Assembly: GCF_004369225.1 (NCBI RefSeq)
Contig: NZ_QFFZ01000021.1
Coordinates: 1 to 57,039, forward strand
Source: Pelotomaculum propionicicum
GTDB taxonomy: Bacteria; Bacillota; Desulfotomaculia; Desulfotomaculales; Pelotomaculaceae
DNA: 57,039 nt
Direction: 5' to 3'
Shown here: positions 33,549-40,939 of the stretch, piece by piece
How positions within the stretch are numbered: position 1 is the stretch's first letter
Layout: each line of letters begins with the position of its first letter
Made by a program: the position numbers and the translations under genes
The notes under the pieces: model-generated
The model's database searches: none
What the model was told of the DNA's origin: nothing
Seen by the model: only the letters and a program-made list of their open reading frames with translations

Positions 33549-33839
33549 ATGAGCCAGTAAGATAATATCATTACAAATATTAAGCCTTCTACTGCAATTC
33601 GGCACGACTATAATTCATTTTCAAAAATGTGCCATGAAACACAGGCGCCTGTTATTGTGACTAAGAACGGCGAAGCCGATCTGGTGGTAATGAGCTGCGA
33701 GGCCTATCAGAAGATGATGGCGCGCCAACGGTTGGGGCAGATGTTGTCGGAGGTTGACCGCGAAATCGCCGCAGGTACGCCTATGCGGGATTTTGAGGAT
33801 GTGTTTGCAGCGATAAAAAAGAGGATAGACAATGCGTAA
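33549..33839 (+). pseudogene. Phd/YefM-family antitoxin with TAA at codon 4
   Basis: ATG 33549 has GAGGTGG upstream, and the frame reads MSQ-stop-DNIITNIKPSTAIRHDYNSF then SKMCHETQAPVIVTKNGEAD..., a normal Phd antitoxin except for TAA at 33558-33560. The following sequence, including the DNA-binding start of the family (hydrophobic beta strand, ..P.TAIR..YN), is intact to a stop at 33839. Translation could restart at ATG 33627, giving a 70-aa protein without most of the N-terminal DNA-binding part. The C-terminus overlaps the toxin start by eight bases. Putative promoter: TTGTTT 33485-33490 and TATAAT 33510-33515 (19-base spacer). Confidence 0.75.
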
Positions 33840-34158
33840 GAGAAAAGTACTATCCGAAGCTGCCTATTACGACATTGACAGCATGTTTGTCTATATTTTT
33901 CAGGATAGCCAGCAAACAGCCGAGAAATTGAGGCTGCGCATATATAATGGTATCAAGAAGCTGTCAGACTCTCCAGAAATGGGGCCGGTCATTCCCGCAG
34001 AAGAAGCACCTGGTGCTCAGCGTGGTTACAGGCATATTGTAATTAACCCGTACATTGTATTCTACCGGGTGTTGGAGGATCGCATTGTAATCGCCAGAGT
34101 GCTGCACGGACGACAAAACTGGCTGCAATCCCTATTCGGTATCTCAGACGAAGTATAG
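33832..34158 (+). CDS. ParE/RelE-family toxin
   Basis: 108 aa. ATG 33832 overlaps the antitoxin stop. It shows the ParE features AAYYDIDSMFVYIFQDSQQT, a central GIKKLSDSPEMGPVIP and C-terminal RGYRHIVINPYIVFYRVLED then RIVIARVLHGRQNW. ParE toxins poison gyrase. If the antitoxin is not made full-length, this toxin must be mutant, silent or neutralised by a restarted antitoxin. It resembles the truncated toxin at 18733. Confidence 0.8.
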   Translation: MRKRKVLSEAAYYDIDSMFVYIFQDSQQTAEKLRLRIYNGIKKLSDSPEMGPVIPAEEAPGAQRGYRHIVINPYIVFYRVLEDRIVIARVLHGRQNWLQSLFGISDEV

Positions 34159-34346
34159 AAAAAGTAATTGTATATTTATACATTGTGGAATAGCAGTGAG
34201 CAGTCAGGCAGAGAGGTTGGTGAAAGCCTTGAACTTGGGCCGCCGACAGCACACCGGTTGGGTAGAAATGAAGTAAAAGAACGGTTATGACGCGTCCCAG
34301 TCCCGTTCCTTAGTCCCAATTTATTATAAAAGGCTGGCGGGCAGTT

Positions 34347-35348
34347 ATGAGTCATGATTTAAAGAAGAGATCTTCGATTTTATTGTCAATTATATTGTCA
34401 ACAACAGTAATAATTTGCGCTTTTTTGCTTGGCGCATGTAATGTCAAAACCAACCAGGACGTTGTCTATGAAAATGAAAAATATGGTTTTTCTTTAAACT
34501 TGCCCGGCGAGTTTGCAAAGAGAGTTGATATAAGGGAAGATGGGAACTTTATTTATTTTGTTGATAAAGAGGTCCAGGCAAAGCATCCCGAACAGGTCTT
34601 TGGCGTGGTCGGAAGAATTGAAACCTATGACAAAAAAGAATTCTCGCGGGAAAACTTAAAAGAGCTGGAGGATATGTATGGTTTCAGGTACCTGGGGGAA
34701 TCCGGCAGCTTTCATTTTGGCTGTGCCCATGCCACTGATGTTCAGGTTCCAATGGACGCCTCTGAAAAAATGAGACAGAATTTCAGGACCCTGGAAAAAG
34801 AGTTCGATGCGATCGTCGAGAGCTTCACGATAAAAAAAGCCAATGACGGGGAAATTGCAGTCGCAGGCGGACATCAAGACATAAATGGGATTGACGAGTA
34901 TTCTTTTATGGCTGACAAGCGAGCGATATCTTTGAAAAGCTGGTATAACGAAGCGGATTTAAGCGCTGTTCTTGGCAAGCCGATTTCAGAAACCAACGAG
35001 GTGTTGGGAAGCGGAGCCGATACATTCTCAGGCTCTCACATAAAAACACTGAAATATGAAGGCCTAGTTGTAAAGCTGTTTTCACCGAAAGATAACGGAA
35101 AAGAGTTCTGGCTCATGAGCGTGGATTTAACAAGCTCAAAGCTGCAGACGCCCAGGGGAATTACTGTCGGATCCACTCTTACCGAGTTGAAAAAGGCTTA
35201 CAGCGATATCAAAATAGTTCCGGACGGAAGGGCTGACGCGAATAACTGCGCTTACAGGGTCAGCATGCAGGAAAAATATAAGTATATAACGTTTGAAGTT
35301 GAAAAGGGAATTGTAAAAGAGATTAAGCTTTTTGTAGAGCTTCCTTAA
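34347..35348 (+). CDS. Lipoprotein of unknown function
   Basis: 333 aa with a lipoprotein signal (LSIILSTTVIICAFLLGAC; lipobox LGAC). The N-terminal half (YENEKYGFSLNLPGEFAKRV, IYFVDKEVQ) resembles the PsbP/DUF1795-type layout of single-domain surface lipoproteins; the C-terminal half (TPRGITVGSTLTELKKAYSD, CAYRVSMQEKYKYITFEVEK) has the pattern of a small beta-rich domain seen in Clostridia. No catalytic motif. The 190 bases before it contain no gene I can identify. Confidence 0.65.
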   Translation: MSHDLKKRSSILLSIILSTTVIICAFLLGACNVKTNQDVVYENEKYGFSLNLPGEFAKRVDIREDGNFIYFVDKEVQAKHPEQVFGVVGRIETYDKKEFSRENLKELEDMYGFRYLGESGSFHFGCAHATDVQVPMDASEKMRQNFRTLEKEFDAIVESFTIKKANDGEIAVAGGHQDINGIDEYSFMADKRAISLKSWYNEADLSAVLGKPISETNEVLGSGADTFSGSHIKTLKYEGLVVKLFSPKDNGKEFWLMSVDLTSSKLQTPRGITVGSTLTELKKAYSDIKIVPDGRADANNCAYRVSMQEKYKYITFEVEKGIVKEIKLFVELP

Positions 35349-35508
35349 AATTCAAAGAGAGCCTAAAAACGGGAAGATTGAAGGTGCAAACAGATATCGC
35401 TGGCCTATAAACCACTTCTCACTGGAACCAGATGTTTATGGTCGGGTCGGTTTACTGGAACACGGGGTTCGGGCAGGAAGCCGGCGATGTGGTGAAAGAT
35501 GCTGGTGG

Positions 35509-35572
35509 AAGCAAGTGGGGAAGCAAGGGGAAGCAAGGGGGAAGCAAGGGGAAGCAAGGGGGAAGCAAGGGG
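35509..35572. repeat. Six short tandem repeats (AAGCAAGGGG type)
   Basis: Six near-identical copies of AAGCAAGGGG(G) in a row, with the first reading AAGCAAGTGGGG. The last copies pair with TTGCTTCCCTT at 35582-35592 to form an imperfect hairpin with loop GGGGACGTTCTTT. The repeats lie immediately before a RAYT transposase gene, as REP-type repeats do. Another copy of AAGCAAGGGGAAGC lies at 49782-49795. Confidence 0.7.
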
Positions 35573-35581
35573 ACGTTCTTT

Positions 35582-35610
35582 TTGCTTCCCTTGTTATTTT
35601 GTGATATAAT
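35582..35610 (+). promoter_or_regulatory. Putative promoter of the RAYT gene
   Basis: TTGCTT (35582-35587), 17-base spacer, TATAAT (35605-35610); starts 28 bases before the GTG of the gene. Confidence 0.5.
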
Positions 35611-35637
35611 GGTCAAAAATAACGGATGTGGTTATTA

Positions 35638-35871
35638 GTGGTAAGACAAGCGAGGGAACGCTGTGAAAGTGGTATTTACCACGTAGTATTAAGAGGAGTC
35701 AACCGACAGGATATCTTCTATGATGAGGATGATTTTCAACGCTTCCTGGAAATACTGGAACAGAAAAAATTGGGAAAGCAGTTTGAGGTATATGCCTATT
35801 GCTTGATGAGCAACCACGTACATGTATTGATACGAGGAGGAAATATCTATGAAAAAGAGCAGTTTATTTAA
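35638..35871 (+). pseudogene. Truncated RAYT (REP-associated IS200-like transposase)
   Basis: GTG 35638 (or ATG 35626). The product VVRQARERCESGIYHVVLRG then VNRQDIFYDEDDFQRFLEIL and YAYCLMSNHVHVLIRGG matches the first half of the Y1/RAYT transposase family, including the HVH metal motif of the HUH fold. The catalytic tyrosine and the C-terminal half are gone: the sequence runs into the start of the next gene at about 35835. It is inactive as written, but the adjacent repeat family shows that it once had targets. Confidence 0.75.
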
Positions 35872-36379
35872 TAAAATTTTATTGTTAGGTATTCTAACAG
35901 TAGGATTAATACTTGTTTTTTCATATGTAGTATATGCAAAACAAAACTCAGTAAATAATATTAAATATCAGTTTGTTTCAGATATCAAGAAAACCACCCA
36001 TGATTTAAAAGCGCTTGAAAAGGCTGGCAACAAGTTAGAAAACGCTTCAATAAGTACTAAAATTAATCCTGAGCAAGCTGTCGAATTGGCTTCTAAATAT
36101 AGACCAGATTATGCCAGTCAAGCCACAGATGTTGTTGTAGAATACTATCAACTTACAAACACTGCCTTTAATGCTTTTAGTGATAGTACAAAGAATAACA
36201 ACAAATATCTATCAAAAGATGGTTTTTTGGAAAAAGCTCCATGCTATATCGTAAGTTTTAAAGGAATAACTAGAGTTGGCAAAGCACCTGAAGGGATGCA
36301 AGCTCCAATATTCCATGAATATAATGTTGTAATTGATGCTGATTTGGGTGAAGTTCTTTTTAGTTTTGCATATAGATAA
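35849..36379 (+). CDS. Exported protein of unknown function
   Basis: 176 aa; GAGGAGG before the ATG at 35849. An N-terminal signal/anchor helix (NKILLLGILTVGLILVFSYV) is followed by a polar domain of about 145 aa (FVSDIKKTTHDLKALEKAGN, NPEQAVELASKYRPDYASQA, NVVIDADLGEVLFSFAYR). The last segment (P..Y.VSF.G..., V.IDA..GEV) resembles the PepSY/YcdB-type pattern of exported peptides, but I do not assign it. The frame overlaps the end of the RAYT remnant, so the junction falls at its ribosome site. Confidence 0.6.
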   Translation: MKKSSLFNKILLLGILTVGLILVFSYVVYAKQNSVNNIKYQFVSDIKKTTHDLKALEKAGNKLENASISTKINPEQAVELASKYRPDYASQATDVVVEYYQLTNTAFNAFSDSTKNNNKYLSKDGFLEKAPCYIVSFKGITRVGKAPEGMQAPIFHEYNVVIDADLGEVLFSFAYR

Positions 36380-36412
36380 GAAATTATATATTCTAACATT
36401 AAAAAGATAAGT

Positions 36413-36442
36413 TGGTGGAGCTACGAGCTCCGCCATATTTTT
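36413..36442 (+). terminator. Terminator of the exported-protein gene
   Basis: 10-bp stem TGGTGGAGCT / AGCTCCGCCA with ACG loop and a run of six T's after ATA. It ends transcription 35 bases after the stop at 36379. Confidence 0.8.
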
Positions 36443-36599
36443 TAGCTATTTATCTCATTGAATGAGAAACTCATAATTCAATCTTAGGATAAGCCGGCTT
36501 TTGAGTTCCTAAAAAGCTATAATTGGATACTGTAATAAGGTCAGACTTAGATGACAATGAACCTGTCCCCCTTGTCCGCCCTTGTCCGGAAATTGTTTG

Positions 36600-36638
36600 G
36601 GCTCAACAGCCAGGTGTTGCCTGGGGTTGAGCCTTTTT
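36600..36638 (+). terminator. Orphan terminator hairpin
   Basis: GGCTCAAC (36600-36607) pairs with GTTGAGCC (36626-36633), with an inner CCAGG/CCTGG pair, followed by TTTTT. No gene on the plus strand ends just before it, so it probably belonged to a deleted gene. Upstream, 36555-36590 carries repeated CCCTTGTCCG motifs. Confidence 0.65.
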
Positions 36639-36651
36639 GCATAACCCTCCC

Positions 36652-36688
36652 GGACTCTGTTAACGGACTCTGTTAAGGACTCTGTTAA
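36652..36688. repeat. Three tandem copies of GGACTCTGTTAA
   Basis: GGACTCTGTTAAC (36652-36664), GGACTCTGTTAA (36665-36676) and GGACTCTGTTAA (36677-36688) in a row. Meaning unknown; it lies between the orphan terminator and a small ORF. Confidence 0.75.
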
Positions 36689-36739
36689 TATTGTAAAACC
36701 ATTTGCCGGTTCTTAAAGTCTATATATAATATAAGGGTT

Positions 36740-36753
36740 TTTAACCGGTTAAA
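36740..36753. promoter_or_regulatory. Perfect 14-bp palindrome upstream of a small ORF
   Basis: TTTAACC/GGTTAAA, centred 41 bases before the ATG at 36787, close to an AT-rich TATATATAATATAAG element (36720-36735). Candidate operator for the small ORF. Confidence 0.4.
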
Positions 36754-36786
36754 GCTTTGAAATGTAAAAAACAATGGAGGTGTTTT

Positions 36787-36879
36787 ATGATGTTGCCGCT
36801 GACGATATTTGAACCAAGTCTACCAGAGATAAATGACTACAAAAAGACAAGATTACATGGGCCAAACAAACGGAGATAA
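36787..36879 (+). CDS. Possible 30-aa peptide
   Basis: ATG 36787 follows GGAGGTG (36776-36782), a strong ribosome site. The frame reads MMLPLTIFEPSLPEINDYKK then TRLHGPNKRR and stops. It could be a small peptide gene or the 5' end of a lost gene (the sequence after it, 36880-37060, is AT-rich and without another gene that I can support). Confidence 0.4.
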   Translation: MMLPLTIFEPSLPEINDYKKTRLHGPNKRR

Positions 36880-37061
36880 ATAAGCATATCATAGAGAATA
36901 ACTACCTTTGGTAGTCTTACTTAATAATACAAGGTATTTAATTCCAGTTCCATAGGTTGCAAATTATAATTTTTTACAGAAGGCACATATTGAAGTTTTA
37001 AACCTATATTCGTCAGTATAGTGCCTAATCCTTTAGACGCTATAAACAGCACAATTTAATT

Positions 37062-37451
37062 TCAGAAAAGTTGCCTTGCCCTTATACCAGGACACAAACC
37101 AACTATGTTACCACCGTCATCTTTGAGGCGCCAGCCGTATTCGTCTTTAGCCACTACACCAGACAGCCACCTGTCATTGAAAAATATGCCGATTTTATGA
37201 TTTTCAAACAACCTGAAGATATCGTTACCTATACCCAAACCCCTGTCTTTTGTGAGGTTTAATATTCCTTCCGTTACATAGCCTGCCAATTTTTTAAACT
37301 CATTTTTGCTAATTTCACCGGCAGCCAACATCTTCGCTAGCGCCGCCAGGTGGTTTTGGCCAAGATATCTCGAACGGGACTTCACCTTGCCGTCCTCAGC
37401 TATATATCGATGCTCCAGATATGCATACCGCCCTTTCCAGCGGATAAACAT
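37062..37451 (-). CDS. DUF5348-like protein
   Basis: 129 aa from ATG 37451 with AGGAG about twelve bases upstream (TTG 37463 is possible but overlaps the site). N-terminal 60 aa (KGRYAYLEHRYIAEDGKVKS, RSRYLGQNHLAALAKM) look basic and DNA-binding-like; the C-terminal 45 aa (GIFFNDRWLSGVVAKDEYGW, RLKDDGGNIVGLCPGIRARQ) fit the small DUF5348-type barrel. Function unknown; not obviously part of the transposon to its right. Confidence 0.5.
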   Translation of the reverse strand: MFIRWKGRYAYLEHRYIAEDGKVKSRSRYLGQNHLAALAKMLAAGEISKNEFKKLAGYVTEGILNLTKDRGLGIGNDIFRLFENHKIGIFFNDRWLSGVVAKDEYGWRLKDDGGNIVGLCPGIRARQLF

Positions 37452-37470
37452 TTTTCTTATCAACTCCTGA

Positions 37471-37494
37471 TAGTGCCTATTTATTTAGGCACTA
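37471..37494. promoter_or_regulatory. Inverted repeat upstream of the DUF5348-like gene
   Basis: TAGTGCCTA (37471-37479), loop TTTATT, TAGGCACTA (37486-37494): a perfect 9-bp dyad next to the ribosome site of the minus-strand gene and 20 bases from the transposon's leftmost gene. Could be an operator or the terminator of that gene. Confidence 0.5.
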
Positions 37495-37514
37495 AAACTC
37501 GTCTTTTAAGTTGG

Positions 37515-38312
37515 TTAGTAGATTGTTTCAGAAGTAGCCAATTCCATGATGTTACCATCTACAGTCTGGACCCCCTGAAGGTATGCTATCTCCAAGCCTC
37601 GCAGCGCCAGCGCGTTAATCCGTCTGGGGATTCCCTGGGAGAACTGGAACAGATGGACTACGGCGTCTTCGGTAAATACCGGTCGCACCACGCCGGCCAG
37701 TTTTGTGTGGTGGGCCACATAGGCCTTCGTCTCTTCCCGGTCCAGCCCGATCAGGTGGTAGCGCAGAGTGAGCCTTTGAGCCAAAGCTTCATTGCCCCTA
37801 CGGGCCAGGGTGCGGGAAAGTTCCGGGTGTCCCGACAGAATGAGAGAGAAGACCGGATACGCATCCATCTCGAAGTTGGTCAGCATTCTTAGTTCTTCCA
37901 GGACCGAAGGCGAAAGGCAGTGGGCTTCATCAATCACCAGGACCGGTATCTGCCCTTCCTGGCGCAAGCTGCAGAAAGTTTCGCGCAGCCGGCGCCTGGC
38001 CTCGCTGGTGGCCCACGGCGGGTCGATCTGAAGTTCTCTTAGAAGGTCGCGGTACATTTCCCTTATTGCCATCACCGGGTTGGGCACGTAGATGAACTTG
38101 AAGAGGGCTGAAGAGAGCTGTTGCGCCACCGCCCTGATCGCTGTAGACTTACCGGCCCCAATGTCCCCGGTCAGACACATCATCTGTGCCCGCTCTACGG
38201 CGTACCGGAGTTTTTCGGTAAGTTCCCGGTACGCCCTGGATGAAAAAAGGGCGCTGGTGGGAATATCCTTGCCGAACGGTGTTTGGGTAAAATCGAAGTG
38301 TTTTTCAAACAT
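37515..38312 (-). CDS. AAA ATPase transposition helper (TniB/ExeA-like)
   Basis: 265 aa, ATG 38312 with GGGAGGTAG directly before it. It opens MFEKHFDFTQTPFGKDIPTS (ExeA style), Walker A TGDIGAGKST, Walker B VLVIDEAHCLS, then LSGHPELSRTLARRGNEALA and QRLTLRYHLIGLDREET. Such ATPases select target DNA and activate the partner DDE transposase. The start lies six bases after the transposase stop, whose TAG is in its ribosome site. Confidence 0.85.
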   Translation of the reverse strand: MFEKHFDFTQTPFGKDIPTSALFSSRAYRELTEKLRYAVERAQMMCLTGDIGAGKSTAIRAVAQQLSSALFKFIYVPNPVMAIREMYRDLLRELQIDPPWATSEARRRLRETFCSLRQEGQIPVLVIDEAHCLSPSVLEELRMLTNFEMDAYPVFSLILSGHPELSRTLARRGNEALAQRLTLRYHLIGLDREETKAYVAHHTKLAGVVRPVFTEDAVVHLFQFSQGIPRRINALALRGLEIAYLQGVQTVDGNIMELATSETIY

Positions 38313-38318
38313 GGGTAT

Positions 38319-39884
38319 CTACCTCCCTTTCCCGGCAAGCGGGTTGTTTGCCCTTAAGACGGCTTCCAGGTAATAACTTAAGTGCCGGTCACGGCCGTGG
38401 GCAGCGATAAAGCGTTTCAATACGGACTCGCTTGTACCGTAGTCGAGTCCGCCGGCCTGTTTCCAGGTTGCATAGGCCCACTCTTTTTCCTGTGGGGAAA
38501 GAGGGTGCAGGTATTTTTCCAGTAGACGTAGCAGGCCGGCTTCAGTAAAAAGGGTATGATCCTGCTGGGTACCCTGTTTTGACAGTGCCTTCACCTTTCG
38601 CCGGAGTTTTTGCCGGCGGCTTTGGTCCAGTTGCTGCAGGTAGTTGAGTCCGGTGGGATCCGGTTCATCTTCCGCATTATCTCTTTTTATCAATTTGGGC
38701 GAGTTGCCGGGCACTTCATAGGGAGCGGCGACTCCGATGAACTTACCCTTTTGCCAGATCTGTACCTGAGCACGGTCCCGAGGATGATAGCGTACCTCAA
38801 CCCGCGTTCCGGCCAGGCGGTCGTCTACCAGAAATTCCCGGCCGAATAGCGTAATGAGAGAGGTATTGCTTACCGTCCGCTCTACACTTAACAGAAAAGC
38901 TCCTTCCAGGGTAACGGGGTCCACCATGCGTAAGGGGGTAGAGTCCGAATTCCACTTGTTAAGGGGCGTATCAAAAATCTCACTGTGCACCACCTGGTGG
39001 TAGTGCTCCTCTACCCAGGCCCAGAAGTACCGGTTTAATTCCAATAATGTCGGTAAAGTGGAAAGGGCATGCATCTCGGGGACAAAGCTTTCTTGCATGG
39101 TCCTAAACCATCTCTCTATCTTGCCTTTCCCGGCCGCGTCCCGGATTTTTGCCCTTAAAAACCTGATACCCAGACTGGCGCAGGCTTCCCGGATCTGTTT
39201 GGCAACAAACTGGGCGCCGTTATCAATGTACAGGGCTGCCGGCGCCCCGTGTTTGGTAACCGCTTTTTTTAAGGTGGTTTCTACCACCCAGGTCTCCTGG
39301 CTGATAAAGCATTCCGCGTGAACGATCCGGCGCGTGCTGTCGTCGATGGCCGCCACCACTACCGCCTGGTGTTTTTGCCCCTGATCATCCCGCACCCAAA
39401 GCTGCGGTATGCAGATGTCGGCCTCCCATAGCAGGTTTCTTCTCACCTTGCCGAATTTCCGGCGTACTTTTTGCTCCCGCCGCAAGGCCCGGCGGGTGAG
39501 GCCGGCCCGGCGGAAATGGTCGTCCAGGGTGGAACGGCGAATGTTACCCCGCCATTCCTCACGTTCCTGCTCCAACATCCGTATAATGGTAGGAGTGCTG
39601 CGGGATGGTAGTTCCCGGCGCAGCCTGAAGGCCATTTCCAGGGCTTCGGGGGGAATGGCGCGGGACGCCCCGGCATCAGAACGTGTTTTCGGCAATAACC
39701 CGTCAAAGCCGGATTCCTCATAATACCGTAAATAACGCTTAATCGTAGAGACAGATATACCGTGTGCTGTTGCCAACTCTTCCAGAAGGGCGCTCTTTTC
39801 CCCACAGGCCAGATCTACGCCAACCAGGTTATCGATCATGGCGTACCGGTGTAAGGCTGCAGCCGTTCGCTGTTGTTCGTCCAT
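38319..39884 (-). CDS. DDE (Mu/TniA-like) transposase
   Basis: 521 aa from ATG 39884 (GAGGAGGTGG seven bases upstream; the longer frame to 39917 lies within the previous gene's end). Helix-turn-helix near the start (SVSTIKRYLRYYEESGFDGL); catalytic core with D in LLWEADICIPQLWV, D in AALYIDNGAQFVA and E in KGKIERWFRTMQESFVPEM; then a Mu-type C-terminal beta-barrel (LVDDRLAGTRVEVRYHPRDR). It cuts and joins the transposon ends. It overlaps the zinc protein by a few bases in its longer form. Confidence 0.85.
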   Translation of the reverse strand: MDEQQRTAAALHRYAMIDNLVGVDLACGEKSALLEELATAHGISVSTIKRYLRYYEESGFDGLLPKTRSDAGASRAIPPEALEMAFRLRRELPSRSTPTIIRMLEQEREEWRGNIRRSTLDDHFRRAGLTRRALRREQKVRRKFGKVRRNLLWEADICIPQLWVRDDQGQKHQAVVVAAIDDSTRRIVHAECFISQETWVVETTLKKAVTKHGAPAALYIDNGAQFVAKQIREACASLGIRFLRAKIRDAAGKGKIERWFRTMQESFVPEMHALSTLPTLLELNRYFWAWVEEHYHQVVHSEIFDTPLNKWNSDSTPLRMVDPVTLEGAFLLSVERTVSNTSLITLFGREFLVDDRLAGTRVEVRYHPRDRAQVQIWQKGKFIGVAAPYEVPGNSPKLIKRDNAEDEPDPTGLNYLQQLDQSRRQKLRRKVKALSKQGTQQDHTLFTEAGLLRLLEKYLHPLSPQEKEWAYATWKQAGGLDYGTSESVLKRFIAAHGRDRHLSYYLEAVLRANNPLAGKGR

Positions 39885-39910
39885 TATGGACCACCTCCTC
39901 ATGGTCCACG

Positions 39911-40579
39911 TTAGCACAACTTGGCGCCCAGTGCCGTTCTATTTAGTGTGGTAGGAAATATTTCCATTTGGCACAGCCTGGGAAGCACGACCCGGCAGAA
40001 AGCTAAATGCCCAACTGGTACAGGCGGCAAATCCGCTACTGCCTGGCGGCACTTTTGGACCCATCCGGGCAACTGTTCCAGTTGGAGGAGTTGGTCTATC
40101 TTCCCGGGCCTGCGTATCCGCCGGCTATGCCAGGCTTTCCGTTTATCTTCCCGCACTACCAGCTGCACAGAGGTCCCGGGCAGCCATTCCATAACCACTG
40201 TTGTCAACCCACGTAACCAACCGCTCACCTCCCGGCAGGCCTGGTTTACCCATCGCCAGATTGAACCGGGACTGTATCCGGTCTGCTCTGACAGTTGCCT
40301 GTACGTACCCTTTAAAGCAGAGTAGGCCTCGACACAGTTTTCTTGTGAAGCAAAGTCCTGGTGGTCTGCGGGCCGCACGGAAAATGTTTCTCTGCAATCA
40401 CGCCAAACACATCGGTAGCGCTGTGTCGTTTTACCGTCACGCTTCCTGAAAATTGTATTAACCCGATTAAACACCCGGCCTGGTGGGGCTTCACGTTTGC
40501 ATATGGGGCAGCAGGTTGGGCGATTTGGATCGGGAATTACCCCTTGTCTTTTGGATTGTTTTGATGAGATAATATTCAT
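39911..40579 (-). CDS. Zinc-ribbon / helix-turn-helix protein of the transposon (DUF6431-like)
   Basis: 222 aa. Zinc-binding Cys pairs near the start (CCPICKREAPPG and YRCVWRDCRETFSV) are followed by a helix-turn-helix (YRQLSEQTGYSPGSIWRWVN) and a C-terminal domain without a catalytic triad. This three-gene layout is common in Peptococcaceae transposons; the role is probably DNA binding or end recognition. The ATG lies in a dyad GACGCA/TGCGTC (40586-40602) and has a weak ribosome site. Confidence 0.65.
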   Translation of the reverse strand: MNIISSKQSKRQGVIPDPNRPTCCPICKREAPPGRVFNRVNTIFRKRDGKTTQRYRCVWRDCRETFSVRPADHQDFASQENCVEAYSALKGTYRQLSEQTGYSPGSIWRWVNQACREVSGWLRGLTTVVMEWLPGTSVQLVVREDKRKAWHSRRIRRPGKIDQLLQLEQLPGWVQKCRQAVADLPPVPVGHLAFCRVVLPRLCQMEIFPTTLNRTALGAKLC

Positions 40580-40756
40580 GACGCACGCCTTGCGTCGTGA
40601 AGAGGTGTTGATTCCCCGGGGCAGCCAAAACCACAGGGTTAACGCCTCTTCGTTTTTCTCTTATACTTCTTCCAAAAAAAGAAAAACCCTCGTAAGGGTC
40701 ATGTAATTCTAGCCATTTGGGCTGATTCGGGTTCAAATATTGCCAGCCGCAACATT

Positions 40757-40918
40757 ATGACTCCTGCGGATACGGATCAGGTTAGAAAGGCGCGCCAGGG
40801 GGATTCCAACGCGTTTTTAGAACTTATTCAAGAGAGAAAGGACGATATATACAAACTGGCATACGCCTATGTAAAAAATAGAGAGGATGCCCTGGGTGTT
40901 CTTCATGATGTCGTGTAA
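40757..40918 (+). pseudogene. Truncated ECF-type sigma factor
   Basis: The frame from ATG 40757 reads MTPADTDQVRKARQGDSNAF then LELIQERKDDIYKLAYAYVK and NREDALGVLHDVV, stop. That is region 2 of a sigma-70/ECF factor, ending exactly where region 2 continues (HDVVYKAF in relatives). GTGTAAGC looks like a one-base loss from GTGTATAAAGC. The rest is deleted and the next gene's ribosome site follows at once. It borders the transposon on its right side. Confidence 0.65.
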
Positions 40919-40939
40919 GCAAAGATCAGGAGGCAGACA

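Larger units (their letters stand above)
37515..40579 (-). mobile_element. Three-gene DDE transposon (zinc protein, DDE transposase, AAA ATPase)
   Basis: Three minus-strand genes lie end to end: a zinc-ribbon protein (39911-40579), a DDE transposase (38319-39884) and an AAA ATPase (37515-38312), with overlaps or gaps of only a few bases. This is the design of TniA/TniB-like two-gene elements with an added first gene. Coordinates span the genes only. I could not find the terminal inverted repeats or target duplications; the right-hand flank is a cut sigma gene (40757). Confidence 0.7.

Noticed and set aside
34159-34346. Possible end of a TnpB-type transposase (SSQAERLVKALNLGRRQHTG)
   Set aside because: A short open stretch looked transposase-like, but I could not match it to a known C-terminus and it has no partner sequence; left unassigned.
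35509-35572. CRISPR-like array
   Set aside because: The units are ten to twelve bases with no spacers, next to a RAYT gene; no cas genes in the window.
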